This document shows, in pieces, positions 46,536-58,173 of a stretch of 64,000 nt of DNA. Position numbers and translations under genes: made by a program. Every line of letters begins with the position of its first letter. Position 1 is the first letter of the stretch. Source of the DNA: Brachynemurus nebulosus (taxonomy: Eukaryota; Arthropoda; Insecta; Neuroptera; Myrmeleontidae); the NCBI GenBank assembly GCA_035578155.1, contig JAPWDM010000011.1, positions 21,242,375 to 21,306,374 on the forward strand, written 5' to 3'. The notes under the pieces were generated by a model. The model did no database searches and was not told where the DNA came from. It saw nothing but the letters and a program-made list of their open reading frames with translations.

Positions 46536-47930
46536 TAAAATTACTAGAGGTATATTATAAATTACTTTTAATTTTGTAAATTTAAATATAGACCATTTAT
46601 CTTTTTTGTTTATTAAAAACATGGTAACCTTTTCGTTTCTTAATATGTTTTCCAAAAATTTGACATTGCATTTAATTACGTAATGAATGCATAGCATAAT
46701 CATTTTTACTCAAATAGAATCAATGTGTAGAAAAATTTAAAATAATAACAAAACTTGGTTTTGCTTGGTGATTTGATGTATGTGCATATTAAAATGTAGT
46801 TTTCATTTCTGATCAACATTCATATTTTTCGATAAACCTCACTAATGACTGAAAAAATTTTGATATTTAGTGATTTCATTTTAGGTTTTAGTCCATACAG
46901 AACTTTTTATGAAGAATAACTTTTTTCATACAGTTAATAATAAAAAAGTTTTCTTTGTGATTCCAACTTAAGTACACACACTGTATAAAATAGTAATCGT
47001 TTTTTAGTTATTTTTCATTAAAATCAGCCTGGATGTTTGAAATTATAGTACACCTCTTACTTTTTATACTTTTAACTATAGAAGTTAGCAGCCTAGAACT
47101 GAAATCGTTTAACAAATTAAAAATATTAATAAACGATATAAAAAAAAAAAAAAACTATTGTAAAGGTTAGGCATAAGGATCTTGAAAATAGCTGTTGAGC
47201 AGAAGGAGGCATTTTGCTACTAAGTAGGTATAATAGATTTAAGAGTTAACTAGTGACACTTTAAATGCAGTGGATACGAGGAAGGATTTTTGAAGTGAAA
47301 AAGATTCATAAAATTATTACTACTTATATAAAAAGTCAAAATTTTGAATTTCAAAATATGGTTCTCTTTCAATTTTTACCTTTGTGCTATTTTTTAGTGA
47401 CATTCCTGGTTGTTAGGATTTTATTTTTTTATTATTATTTCTTACTAATTTTAGAGTTTAACGATTTTAATTTTATTCCTTTTCGAAATGTAACTTTAAT
47501 ATGAATCAATTTTTACCTAAAATGGAAAAAATTGTTCTAGAATACTCTGATTCAGTTTTAAAATTAACAAAGCTAGCGTCACTCTTTGACATACTACTTT
47601 CCTACAGTTCTTCCATTTTGATTTTATAAGTGGTATTTATTTGCATTACTTTTCTGTACTGTTTGAGGTTATTGCGCTAAGTACATGCATATGTGTGTAT
47701 GCATGACGATGGGAAATAGAAAGAGGATTAGTAAAAGTAAAAAAAAATGAAAGCAAGCGTGATTATGATGAATCTGAATGGGAAATTGTAAGAGGATGTA
47801 TATGTACCTATATAAGATTATAATTGTACGAGTAGTTCAATATCAGTCTAAATGGAAAAATAGATATTGCACAATGAGCATCTATTATATGCGACGAAGA
47901 GACTTACAAGCCGCTCTATTTCTGTCTGTA
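46536..47930. other. AT-rich, nothing recognised
   Basis: No supported coding or repeat border. Poly(A) near 47140. Confidence 0.5.
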
Positions 47931-47933
47931 ATA

Positions 47934-48114
47934 TCTTATTGATAATACAGTTTAGGTATTAAAAAAGTAGTTTTATAAGGCCAGGGAGAAGAACTATCAC
48001 GAATGTCACGAAGCTACTTTATTTGGGAATGTTTCATGGCTTTATGATGTTGCAAATATTCCTTTTCCTTGGCCTTATAAAATTATTTTTTAATAAACTG
48101 TATTATCAATAAGA
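47934..48114. mobile_element. 181-bp MITE with 55-bp inverted repeats
   Basis: Starts TCTTATTGATAATACAGTTT and ends in the complement of TCTTATTGATAATACAGTTT. The similarity continues through TATTAAAAAA and TTTTATAAGGCCA. No coding, and the flanks do not show a clear target duplication. Confidence 0.8.
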
Positions 48115-48145
48115 CGGTGTTTTAGAATGTCATCAACAGATAGTA

Positions 48146-48957
48146 CAGCCTTGGCCAAAAGTATTGAACACCCCCATAAAACATGTCTAAAACAAGATGC
48201 TGCAATGTGTAACCTTATTGGACCTATCTTCTTCAGAAGAATGCTGGTGTCTTAAAGCCCATTCTAAACGATTTTTCTTGATGTTGTCGGAGAGCCAAGG
48301 CTTCTTCCTAACTTTGCGGCTTTTTAAACGTGCTTCTGTGGGTCTTCTTCTTACAGTTCGCAAACTAATTGGTTTCCCAATATCTCCCGATAAAGCTGCA
48401 GTGAGCTCAGAAGAAGTTTTTTTGCGGTCCTTAAGTGAGTCACGGATAAGTTTTCTAATCTGGCGGTCAGTAGTAGCGCGTTTTCTACCCGTTCTCATTT
48501 TGTTTGTGTTAGAGCCAGTCTCCACGAACCTTTTAATTGTAAATTGCACTGCACATTGTCAAACTTTTATTAATTTAGCAATCTCTATTTGAGTCTTCCC
48601 TTCTTCATATAAAATCTGGATTTTTATTCGTGTTTTTGTGTTAAGTTCTGGTTGTTTCGGCATTTCGTATTACAAACTGTCTCTAGTATCCGAATAAACA
48701 ACACTCAGCAGCATCTGGTTATCCTGAAAGTTAATAACAGGCTAACAAATAAATTACATTATTTTTCAAAAAACTTCAAATTTCAAATTTTGTGGGCCAG
48801 GTGTTTTATGGTACCTTAAAATCCTTTATCAATTGTTTAAAATTAACTCTTAGTATTGCCTTTCATTTTATTATTAAACAGAAAAGTCATTTTTAAATTA
48901 ATTTTAGAGTTACACGTGTTTTATGGGGGTGCTCAATATTTTTGGCCAAGGCTGTGG
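48146..48957 (-). mobile_element. Tc1-like deletion derivative
   Basis: Complementary ends CAGCCTTGGCCAAAAGTATT and (from the right) CCACAGCCTTGGCCAAAAAT continue through CACCCCCATAAAACA, flanked by TA (48144-48145, 48958-48959). The right end has two extra bases. It carries the N-terminal half of a Tc1-type transposase on the minus strand and lacks the catalytic half, so it is non-autonomous. Confidence 0.9.
48190..48663 (-). pseudogene. Tc1-like transposase N-terminal half
   Basis: Starts at ATG 48663-48661 with MPKQPELNTKTRIKIQ and EEGKTQIEIAKLIKV, a helix-turn-helix. An in-frame TGA follows (about 48559), then FTIKRFVETGSNTNKMRTGR (second helix-turn-helix with GRKR-like AT hook), ISLRTVRRR, and KKPWLSDNIKKNRLEWALRH. 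This is the usual bipartite DNA-binding region of Tc1 transposases (about 130 residues of a protein near 340). The sequence then runs out after EWALRHQ near the first catalytic region, where an internal deletion joins it to the terminal repeat. Confidence 0.9.
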
Positions 48958-48959
48958 TA

Positions 48960-50640
48960 CATGCAGAAATAAAACTGCTTCTTCGCATGAATATTCCCAG
49001 GATTATTTTTCAAAGAGCACTCATACATTTCACTCATTTCACTCATTAACAGCGCCTTCTCAAGCGTTTACGCATCCTCGGGCAAAAAGAAAAATTTCTG
49101 CCCTGGCGAAAGCGACGATCTCTTTTTTTTTTTTTTTTTGCTCATCAGTTGTAAAAATGCCGCCCTCTCTTCCTCTTGTTTGTTTTGTAGAGTTTTAATT
49201 TTTTATTAGAATTTTAGTAAAAATTTTATACTTTTAAATTTTTCACGCACAACAAAAGCATAATTTATTATGTGGCTTAAATTTTTATCATGAATAAACA
49301 AATCAAATTAAAAAGCAGATTACTACAGTTGTTTTTTGTAAGCTTATTATAGTGTATTATTAAAATTTTTAATACTTTTACCAGTATTTTTGTGTTATGG
49401 TCTAGATTTTTCATAAGTCATAAAAAAAATATTCTGAAGATTATCGACTACATGTTAGTGCTTATACCCTTCCTGTAATCTTACAAATTTTACGATTATG
49501 ATGTTGTTATTATATTATTAAATATTATGTATTACAGCTATCGTTCAATTTTTTTTTTATTCTTCCTGAAACTGATAGTTTTGGAAAAATAATTATATAT
49601 TTGTTACTAGCTCTATTACCAGTAGATAAGTTAAAATTGAATTCGGGACGATTTGAATATTTTGAAATTCTCAACTCGAAATTCATTATTAATGTATTTA
49701 GCTTTGTTCTTGTTTCATTAAAGATTCATATCAAAGGACATAATTCTACCTGCTTCATTAAAAAAGAAGAAATTTTAACTCTTTGACAATATTGTCATCA
49801 GCTACTGAAAGCTCAATGAAATTCAGTGTTTACTGGGGTAGGGCGAATATCGAAAACCACTAAGCTAACCTACTAAACCCAGATTTTTTTTATGTATGTG
49901 TATGTATTTATTGTATAGTTTAAAACTCTTTTATTTTGACTCTACTTTTATGTGAGAAATATATTTTGAACTTACGTTATTATTTCTCTCAAACTCATGT
50001 AATCCTGTGGATGGGGACGGGTAAATCATGGTTAGCGGTTGGAATATGTATTATGTGTATATGATATAGCGTAGTAGTAGTTGTAAAGCATGCATGATGC
50101 ATTTACACTTAACATCTTTTACAAAGACATTTCTGCTTTTCATTCATAATTCTCCACTCATCCTATAAATCTATCGTTCCACTGTGAACGACATAAAAAC
50201 AATTCTAATTGACTATTGCCTCACACCATATTTTATATAGTAGACCGTTGCGCTATATATCTACTAGTCCACCTTGTGCGACTAGGCTTTAAATACAGCG
50301 AAATTTCTTTAGATTGAAAATGAAAATTAGACAATTAATAAACATTTTTGGCATTTGGATAAAATGCCAAAAATTAACATTTTTTACTGTATACCTGTCA
50401 AAAGTAGGGTGTTCTTTTGACAATGATAGAATTTTGGAAGTGATAGAATAAAAAAGAAAAACAAATGATATTTTGTTTTGATAGTTTAATTTTGTTTGTA
50501 TTCTGTAAAAGATTGACAAATTATCTTGATATGATTAACATCGCTATATCGTTTGCAAATTGTGAAAATTTATAAAAATATGTTAAAATTGGTAAGGAAA
50601 GTGTAAAAAAACAACATTATTTCGAAAAATGGTCCGATGA
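48960..50640. other. AT-rich, nothing recognised
   Basis: A slightly GC-richer patch (49000-49190) has CTCATTTCACTCATT repeats and a long poly(T), but no domain. The rest is low complexity. Confidence 0.5.
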
Positions 50641-50641
50641 A

Positions 50642-50880
50642 TTGACTTCGACAATATACGATTTGATGCAGATGGACCATTTTACTAGCAGATACCTATT
50701 GATAACAATAGTTGACACTTCGGAAGCCAAGATAACTCGTATTATTGTCGAACGGAAATCTCAAGTATTTGATAATATGGTTCAAAATTGGACTGCCAGA
50801 ATGAGGCTTATAAGAGGTAGCCGTGGAGGACATATGCCTGTAGTTACTTTTGTACCAGAAAATCATTTTTTAAGTAAACA
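50642..50880 (+). pseudogene. Possible transposase C-terminal relic
   Basis: An open frame of about 100 codons whose middle reads VFDNMVQNWTARMRLIRGSR and GGHMPVVTF. A tail of the form l-x-x-R-x-x-x-C/L-I-x-x-x-GGHx-x-x-V-x-F is common at the end of DDE transposases of the mariner-like type. The upstream part (MDHFTSRYLL) is not recognisable. No terminal repeats bracket it. The call is a pattern-level guess. Confidence 0.35.
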
Positions 50881-51000
50881 AAAAATTTTTAATATTATCG
50901 TAGGTGAATCAAATTTAAACCGACCTTTAATTATAACTTTTTATTAAGTGACTATTTTATTAAGCAAACAGAAAATTATTTTTTTGTATACATTCCTTTT

Positions 51001-51394
51001 CTATTAATGCTTTTTTACCATCGAATTGGAAGTTTGTTAGTTCCGTCACCAAAGAAAGAAGAAGGACGTGTACGTAACCAGTTGCACACTAACTGCTTAC
51101 TTGTTCCTTACTCGGTAGTCTCAAAACGTCCAACAAAAATTAACCAAAATGCATTGGACTGTTCTCGAACACCCACCATACAGTCCGGACCTCTCACCGT
51201 GTGATTATCACATGTTTGGCCAGCCTAAAATCGCGCTGGGAGGACAACATTTTGAGACTAACAGACAAGTACAGCCATAGAACACGGTTGACAGTACAGC
51301 AGTTCGTGTGCAACTGGTTACGTACATGTCCTTCTTCTTTCTTTGGTGACGGAATTAACAAACTTCCGATTCGATGGCAAAAATGCATTAATAG
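51001..51394 (+). pseudogene. Mariner-like transposase C-terminus with inverted duplication
   Basis: Frame from about 51120 reads MHWTVLEHPPYSPDLSPCDY, HMFGQPKIALGGQHFE, then stops. A second frame continues VQQFVCNWLRTCPSSFFGDG and RWQKCINR. HPPYSPDLSPCDYHMFG is the signature around the last catalytic Asp of mariner transposases. Between the two frames a repeated GTACAG brackets a small insertion. The 97 bp encoding the tail (51298-51394) also occur inverted at 51001-51097, so the fragment is a hairpin with 200 bp between the arms. Confidence 0.85.
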
Positions 51395-52291
51395 AAAAAA
51401 AACTGACAGACCAAGCACAGTCTAAACCGTTGAGTTTAGAAGAATGAAATTTTGCATAGGAGTTCTCTATGTAACGCAGATGGGCACTAAGAAAGGATTT
51501 TTGAAAATTCGTTCCCTAAGTGGGTTTAACAGGGGATGAAAATTTGTATTTAAATTCGTTATTTCTGATAGACTAGGAACTTACCCTTAAAAACATGCTT
51601 AGAAATTGAAAAAGTGATCACGAGCATTCTAGTGGCTGGTTTTTTTTTAATCGATGCAGAATTTAAAATAAAATATAAAACTGAAATACTATTTTTTGAT
51701 TAAACCACAGCTTCAATGCTAAAAATTGATAAAAATTAATAACTTGACAAGTATTCTTACAAATGCTTTTCGCTCTCTAAAAAAATGTTATATATTTTTT
51801 TTTATATATCAGTTGTGCTTATAGAATACTATAAATACAAAATTTATACATGCATTCTACCTATTACTTTCATTAATTTCAACTTTTCACAGTGACGCCG
51901 GCATTTGGTAAAAAAATTTCGTAAATTTTTTATTCCTTTTTAATTTTTGAATCGATTAAAAGAAAAATCAGCCACTAGAACGCTCGTGATCGCTTTTTGT
52001 TAAAAAATTAGGGTTAAGTTCCTACTCTATGAAGTTAGTGGTAGATAAAAATATGTTACTATATGGCTATTAGGCTTCTATTTATAAATAAAAGTCAGTT
52101 GTTTCTGGAAATTTATTCCTTAAGGGGTTAAAACAGAAAATAAAAATTCATATAGGAAGTTCATCATTTTTGAAGTTATAAACGTGGATATTGATTTAGG
52201 CTTTTGAATAACATTAAAAGTGAGCAGAAAGTGAGTACCTAATAAAAAGATGTTGTCGATGGGAAATCCCATCGGGCATACGGCTAGTTTC
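51395..52291 (-). repeat. Dispersed repeat P, copy 3, with nested MITE
   Basis: Minus-strand relative of 8905-9480, ending GATGGGAAATCCCATCGGGC and ATACGGCTAGT. Comparison with copy 2 (AAATTCGTTATTTTT...AAGTTCGTGGTATATAAAAA) shows that 51574-52024 is an insertion. The repeat abuts the mariner fragment at its left. Confidence 0.75.
51574..52024. mobile_element. 451-bp MITE, possibly hAT
   Basis: Starts TAGGAACTTACCCTTAAAAA and ends in the complement of TAGGAACTTAACCCTAATTT. Both arms carry the subterminal GATCACGAGCRTTCTAGTGG. The flanking octamers CTGATAGA and CTCTATGA match at 6 of 8, weakly suggesting an 8-bp hAT duplication. The insertion is confirmed by comparison with repeat P copy 2. 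Confidence 0.7.
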
Positions 52292-52579
52292 AAATAAGTG
52301 GGTAACTTCCCGGGATGATTGTAGTCAAATTTTCAAAAATTCAAAAGGAATTTTCAACTATGAGAAGCATGAGAAAACATACCCCAAAAATATAAATGCT
52401 GGAAAATGCACAAAATTTTCATTTTTCGTGAACAACTCAAAAAATAATTTTACGTGTCTTATTATGTGGGAATATCGTTAAAAATATCACTTAAAATAAA
52501 GTTGAGTTTCCTTTAATCACTTTTCATTTTTAAGCCTCGTTTGCAAAATATTAAATTTTAGTGTGTTTATATTTGATAG

Positions 52580-52798
52580 ATTTGAGCGTTACTTTATGGT
52601 ATTCCATTTTAAAATAAAAAGACAATTTTTTTACTTTACTAATACCACTTTATTTAAAACCTTAATTGTCTGACATGTTTCGGCCCATATGGCCATACTG
52701 TTCGTCAATGGCCATACGGGCCGAAACATATCATAGACAATTAAGACTTTAAATAAAGTGATATTAGTAAAGTAAAAAAAAATTGTCTTTTTATTTTA
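52580..52798. repeat. Head-to-head palindrome of retroelement-terminal units
   Basis: Two inverted copies of the unit at 27767-27870: minus-strand GGCCATATGGGCCGAAACAT (52672-52696) and plus-strand GGCCATACGGGCCGAAACAT (52710-52729), each extending outward through AATAAAGTGATATTAGTAAA. The left arm keeps the same flank (TGGAATACCATAAAGTAACG) as the 27.8-kb copy. Confidence 0.8.
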
Positions 52799-54110
52799 GT
52801 GTGTTTCTTGAAGAGAGTTTGATTCTTAAATAATAGGTACTGTATATGCTAGTAATACTGCCGATTAATAAATTATAAAAAATGTACTTAAATTCCCTAT
52901 ATTTTGTTCCGAAAATCCCATCTTAATTCAGGGGAAAAATTCACTTGGTGAACTTTTTTAATAAATATTTATTTTCCCCTACGTAAACGATTCTCTTTAG
53001 TTGAAACTTTTTAATACTTACGTATATTTTAGGAATCTAAATTTTGTTATTCGTTCCATGCGTTATCAACAAACTTTCTCAATTATTAATTACGTTTAAA
53101 TATAACAAATGGTGTCTGATTGCTGTAGTTTTACTGTAGTACACAAACACATGTAAAATTGGCTGCCGTATTTGAATATCGTTTAAAATTAAAAGATACG
53201 GGCTTGACAAGTTAGATAATGATCGTGAGTTGCTTTAACGACCCATTCAAATTTTCCAACACAGCAAATAGTACATGTACAGTGAGTAAGTAAAACCGTA
53301 AAATGAATACAAGTACAAAAAGTAAAGAGAGGGACGAATACTTCATGGAATATTTTATAAACCTACAACAGTTCACATCTAGCAACTGAAATAAATTCTC
53401 AAGATGAAATGTTTATCATATATGTGACTTGCGAAAAAATTTTAAAATGGAAATTCTTTTATAAGAAGACGTACGTACGAAGTATCGCAAAAAGTAAGTA
53501 AGATAAGACACGGAATATTTTGTTGGATGAACGTATAAAGGAGAGTGAAAACTGAAAGCACTTTTTTAAGTACTCTTTATTTATTGTTTGGGGTCTACTT
53601 TATTTATATTAGATGAGAATAAATGTTTTTATATAAAGTAAAAATTGAAAGCATGTACTTGACTATAGAGAATAGTTAGTTATCAAAGAAACCCGATTTT
53701 TTTTTATAGATGATAGAGGAAGTGCGTATTGTGAGAGGCAGAGAAGACTGTTTGAAGAAGTACAATTTTTCTGAACCTTTTATTTTTTGACACTGAAAAT
53801 CTACTTTTATTAAATTTTTTACACAGCGCTGTGTAAATTACAATATTTCATTTATAATGTGAGTGAAGAATTAGAAGGGTAGATTAGAGAAAGATTTGGA
53901 TGATACGTTAGCAATTGTTTTTTTAAAGAAACTGTTAAAAATGGGAGCGGGGCTTGATTTGCCTTTGACGAGTTTCTGGGTACCTATTTTCCATTACGAA
54001 ATCCCTTAAGAAACGGCTAAGACAACACCAAATGTAAAATAAATATTACCAAAATATGGTAAAGTTACAAAAAATACTACCCTGATTAGAAAACATTTAA
54101 GTAAAATTTT
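52799..54110. other. AT-rich, nothing recognised
   Basis: No coding or element border can be supported. Confidence 0.5.
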
Positions 54111-54115
54111 ATGTA

Positions 54116-55447
54116 GGGTAGACCGGGGCAAGTTTGGTACAGGGGTAAGTTTACACAATCCTTATAGCTCATAAACCGTTGATCGGATCGCAGCACTTGT
54201 TCAGGCCAAACAAGTTACTGAGACTGCCATTTGCAAGTACGTCAGTTTGCAACCAGTACTATTAGTAACAAACAACGTAGAGCAGAATTTGTTTTTTTTT
54301 TTTTTTGAAATGAGTAAATTTTTACACTACTATGTTAGTGTGGAGAGTAATTATACTATTAGATCTTTACAATTCATAATGGACTATCTTGTTAGGCCGT
54401 TCTTTTACGGCTATTTTAAGATAGTTTGTTAAATGCTAATCTCATTAAAAAAATTTATAGGTTATATTTTGTTAAAAATATGCCGAAGGGGCAAGTTTAC
54501 ACAACGTGCATGAGGTATGTTTACACATTCTTTAAATCGTGTGTTGTTTGCTGATTTATCAACGCTTTCTTCCGAATGTGCTCCGTCCCATCGAACTCAT
54601 AGCTGAAACATCTGGTATTAGGTTTTTTTCAACGCCAGAAAATGTGTGACCATTTAAGAAAGCAGAGTCAAGAAAAAGAACTGGTAAAAGCAGGAAGAAA
54701 CGATAAAAAAAAGATATTTTCAAGAATAAAAAAAAAAACGGAACTAAAGAATTGTTTTGCTCTGAAAAGATAAAAACACAAAAAAAAGTAAAAATTACAA
54801 AACCAAAAGATGGCGGTTCATGTGAATCGGATAATGAAAATGACGATGAGAACTGTGCTTGAAACGATTCAGAAATTCTAAACCTGGCGCATACTGGATA
54901 CAATGCATATAGTGTAAGAGATAGACACATGATAACTGTAGGTTTATTGAAACTGATTCAATTTTTCTTGTATGCGTGAACTGTGAAAGCAATTTTGAAT
55001 GTGCCATTCTAGCCGATGTGTAGACCCTGCCCATTATTTCATACTAATTTGTATATTAATTGTCAATTTTTCGTTATTTTATGCTTTTTAGTATTTGAAG
55101 TTTTATATTTTATTATTATTATTATTTTTTTGTTAATAAAACCGATTCCCTTATTTGTGTTTTTTTACAATTATTACCCTTAATTTTTTTCATTTTAGAA
55201 ATGTGTAAACTTACCCCAGGTACTGTGTAAACATGCCCCCTAAAAGGGGTATATTTACACAGGTGACATCACTCAAAAATAAGCTGAGTATCTAAAAAAA
55301 GTATAATAGTAGGAAGCTCTCCGTAGGCGTCAAAATGAAGCTTAACAATAAAGTTGTAATTGAGTATAAAAAATATATAAATAGCTGTAATACAAAAATT
55401 AGAATAACCAAAAACTAAAAACTGTGTCAACATGCCCCGGCCTACCC
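54116..55447 (+). mobile_element. pogo-like Tc1/mariner-superfamily element
   Basis: Ends GGGTAGACCGGGGCAAGTTT and complement GGGTAGGCCGGGGCATGTTG, flanked by TA (54114-54115, 55448-55449), 1,332 bp. Subterminal words such as GGGGCAAGTTTACACA and the complementary TGTAAACTTACCCC/TGTAAACATGCCCC recur near both ends. The inside holds a degenerate plus-strand coding relic with a zinc-finger-like tail. The transposase core is missing, so this is probably a deletion derivative. Confidence 0.75.
54560..55023 (+). pseudogene. pogo-type protein C-terminal relic with PHD-like tail
   Basis: Frames on the plus strand give a basic patch (ESRKRTGKSRKKR near 54665), an acidic patch (CESDNENDDENCA near 54820), then YWIQCI-stop-CKR and THDNCRFIETDSIF followed by LVCVNC, ending at TAG 55021-55023. 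The order W-x-QC-x-x-CKR-W-x-H-x-x-C...C-x-x-C is the PHD-like zinc finger seen at the end of many insect pogo-family proteins. Several stops and frame changes. The family assignment depends on this motif order. Confidence 0.5.
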
Positions 55448-55449
55448 TA

Positions 55450-56235
55450 CCTTTTCATGTTATTTATTTCTTTAACTCCATTCTTTGATTACCGCAGTCG
55501 CTTTTTTTTTTTAATTTGCCCACAGATATGTAGTTGATTCATATATTTTACACAAACTGAATGACATTTAAATAATTTTTTTAATTGTTATAATTTTAAA
55601 TTCTTTGGAACTGAAAAAAATAGTACATTATGTACATATGTGACGGGATAAAAGTGTTTCTTTTCAACCCTTCTGTGAATTGTTATCCTTGGGCTTTTAC
55701 AGGCCCTCTGACAACAAACTTCACAACTATGTACAACTGTACAACATAATATGAAATATAAAAAAAATCATAATTATTACGTCTTTTTGTCTTGAGATTT
55801 CGTCGCTTAATAAGTTTCATAGCCGGATACCTCAATTCTCTACACAAAATTTAAAATGTCTGTTTAATTAGTAATTCTGAATATTTAAATAAATTTTACA
55901 AATGGTGAAAATGTTAATGATTGCGTCATTATGTAAAAATAATAAATAACTTTTTTTAACAGATACAGAAAAAAAGTTTACAACCACGTTTCTTTGTTAT
56001 AAATCATTCAATGTTGACTGTAGAACGCAACTCGAAAAACTTTATGTATTCAACGAGAATATTTAAGTGAAGTTACGAAAGTATTGTTGATTTATACACA
56101 CGTATTCGTGTATATACATATAAAGCTTCGAAAAGTATATATTATAGGTACTCAAAGAGTTAGTGAGTAAAAATTAGATTGTGTACTAAAATATTTTCCA
56201 ATAATATGTTAACTATGCTGGGAGTGTCCGGTAAT
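55450..56235. other. AT-rich, nothing recognised
   Basis: No supported gene, element or structured RNA. Confidence 0.5.
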
Positions 56236-56238
56236 AAC

Positions 56239-56852
56239 GGGTAAGTTCAAAAATGTAAACTTTACCGCATCGATGCAGCATCAGGACGTTTCTGATGCGT
56301 CTAATACTGCATGATGCGATGCTGATGCTCTCTTGAAATTTGATGCACATTAGATATTTTTGAATGGGATATTGGCATCATGATGCATGTAGCATAATAA
56401 ACACACAATGTAGCCAATGTAGCATGATGGACTATAGATAATATAGTAATACAGTCCTTGTATAGGTATATTATCTTTGAATTTCAACTTGAACTTACTT
56501 GAAATTGAAAATATTGAAATTATTTGAATAAAAAGTATTACATACCTATTTTGAGTGCAAGATGTATTCAAATAGTTTAAACAATTTTAATGAAAAGTAA
56601 ATACATTAATCTTAATACAGTTTCTTTTTCGGAATTATTCCTGTTGGTGTTAATACCTACATAATATGGCAAGTAGTTATAATTCTACACATGACAAGCA
56701 TCTTGGACACGCATCACCAAATTTCTTGATGCATTGTTTTGACGCATCAGATGCAAAAATGAACTTTTGATTTTTCGTTGTGATGCGTCTGATGCGTTTT
56801 TGAACTTTTGACTCTGCCTCATGCAAGCAGTGATGCATTTTTGAACTTAGCC
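56239..56852. mobile_element. Palindromic MITE, family F (GATGC-rich)
   Basis: Ends GGGTAAGTTCAAAAATGTAA and complement GGCTAAGTTCAAAAATGCAT, flanked by AAC on both sides (56236-56238, 56853-56855). The interior repeats GATGC/GCATC at least fifteen times, concentrated in the outer thirds. The architecture is that of families A-E, although its 3-bp flank is AAC rather than TAA/TTA. No coding. Confidence 0.75.
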
Positions 56853-56855
56853 AAC

Positions 56856-57815
56856 ATTAAATTCTGTATAACGTTTATATTCTATATCTACACTTTTTCC
56901 TACAATTTTTTTTTTTATAATATCTCACTTTTTTACTCGAATGCCCAAGAAGGACGGTTATATTCTTGTTTTACTGTGACAATCGCTCTATAGCTAAATT
57001 CCAAAGCGCAAGTTTACTAAAATAAAAGATTACCAGTAGGTTACGACAAAATGATATTTAAAAATATAGATGTCAAATTCAAAATTATTTTACCATAATT
57101 TCGTTTTAGAAAAGGATAGTAATAACCTGTAATTGCGGAGGAATTGAATATAATTTTAAAATTATCCGCTACGGGCCTGGAATAAGAATTGAATTGATTT
57201 CAAAATTAATACAGGTATCTATTTTTAAACTGAACTAATAAAATATTTAATATTGAAAATATTAAATATTTGATTTCTTTTCGCTGAAAAATAATTGTAT
57301 TATTTTTAATTTCAAGAAAAATAACTAATTTGATATATTCGATAAACTTAAAAAAATTAATAAATAGTCTATTGAAATAACATTCTTAATAATTAATTTT
57401 ATGATTAGTATGTACAAAATCCTACCTCCAATAGAAGGCAGTAAAATAGTATAACTTGGTCAGGACCGTAAGTGTTATTTTTGTAGCCTCGGATGTAGTT
57501 TGAGAAACTGAGGTTGAAAGCCGAAGATTCTTAACCATCGGTGGCTACAAAAATAAACTAGTCTTGCCGACTAGCCGAGTATAAGTAAGCTATTTTTTCA
57601 ACCGAAAAAAATGATGAATAAAAAAAAAAGAAAAGAAAAACAAATAAAAGATAATAAAATACATCGAAAACGCAATCAGGTAGGAATCTATAACAAAAAT
57701 ATTTCTATAGAAAGATCTATTTATTATTGATAGTAAGCGATTACTTACGTTCCTAGGAAGGTGAGTGTTGCTCACGTGACAAATTACCGCGTATGTAAAC
57801 GCCAACTTACAATTA
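56856..57815. other. AT-rich; fragment of the 12.4-kb repeat
   Basis: 57125-57240 matches the repeat at 12400-12540 (TAATTGCGGAGGAATTGAAT, AATTTTAAAA). Nothing else is recognised. Confidence 0.5.
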
Positions 57816-58173
57816 GGCCCGATTTACATTAACGCTCCGCTCTCGGTACGATATCACTACGTTCCCGATTCGATAAAATATTCTTACACAATAAACAATA
57901 TGAGTGTATTCACATCATCGCTCTGATATCGGTCCGATATCAGTCACGGTTCGCTCCCGGTTCAGTGCCACTCCAATATCAATACCACTCAGGTAATATT
58001 TTATCGAAGCGATATCAGACTTGTTATGGCTTGTACCTTTAGTGTAAAGACTTTTTTGATTCCACTCCGCTTGCATTCAGTTGTTATGGAAAGATATTTG
58101 TATCGAACTGACTTATATCATCACTGTAATGTGAACACTACAAGATTATATCGGAGCGAGAGTGGAGTGGGCC
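57816..58173. mobile_element. Palindromic MITE, family D copy 2 (TTA flanks)
   Basis: Starts GGCCCGATTTACATTAACGC and ends GAGAGTGGAGTGGGCC, with TTA on both sides (57813-57815, 58174-58176). Strongly similar to copy 1 through CTTACACAATAAACAAT, TCGGTCCGATATCAGTC and CCGCTTGCATTCAGTTGTTA, with the right part shortened. A piggyBac-like MITE has inserted exactly at its right target duplication. Confidence 0.85.

Noticed and set aside
54559..54930. 123-codon minus-strand frame rich in Phe and Ser
   Set aside because: It is antisense to the pogo-type relic. The Phe/Ser richness is the complement of the Lys/Glu-rich hinge.
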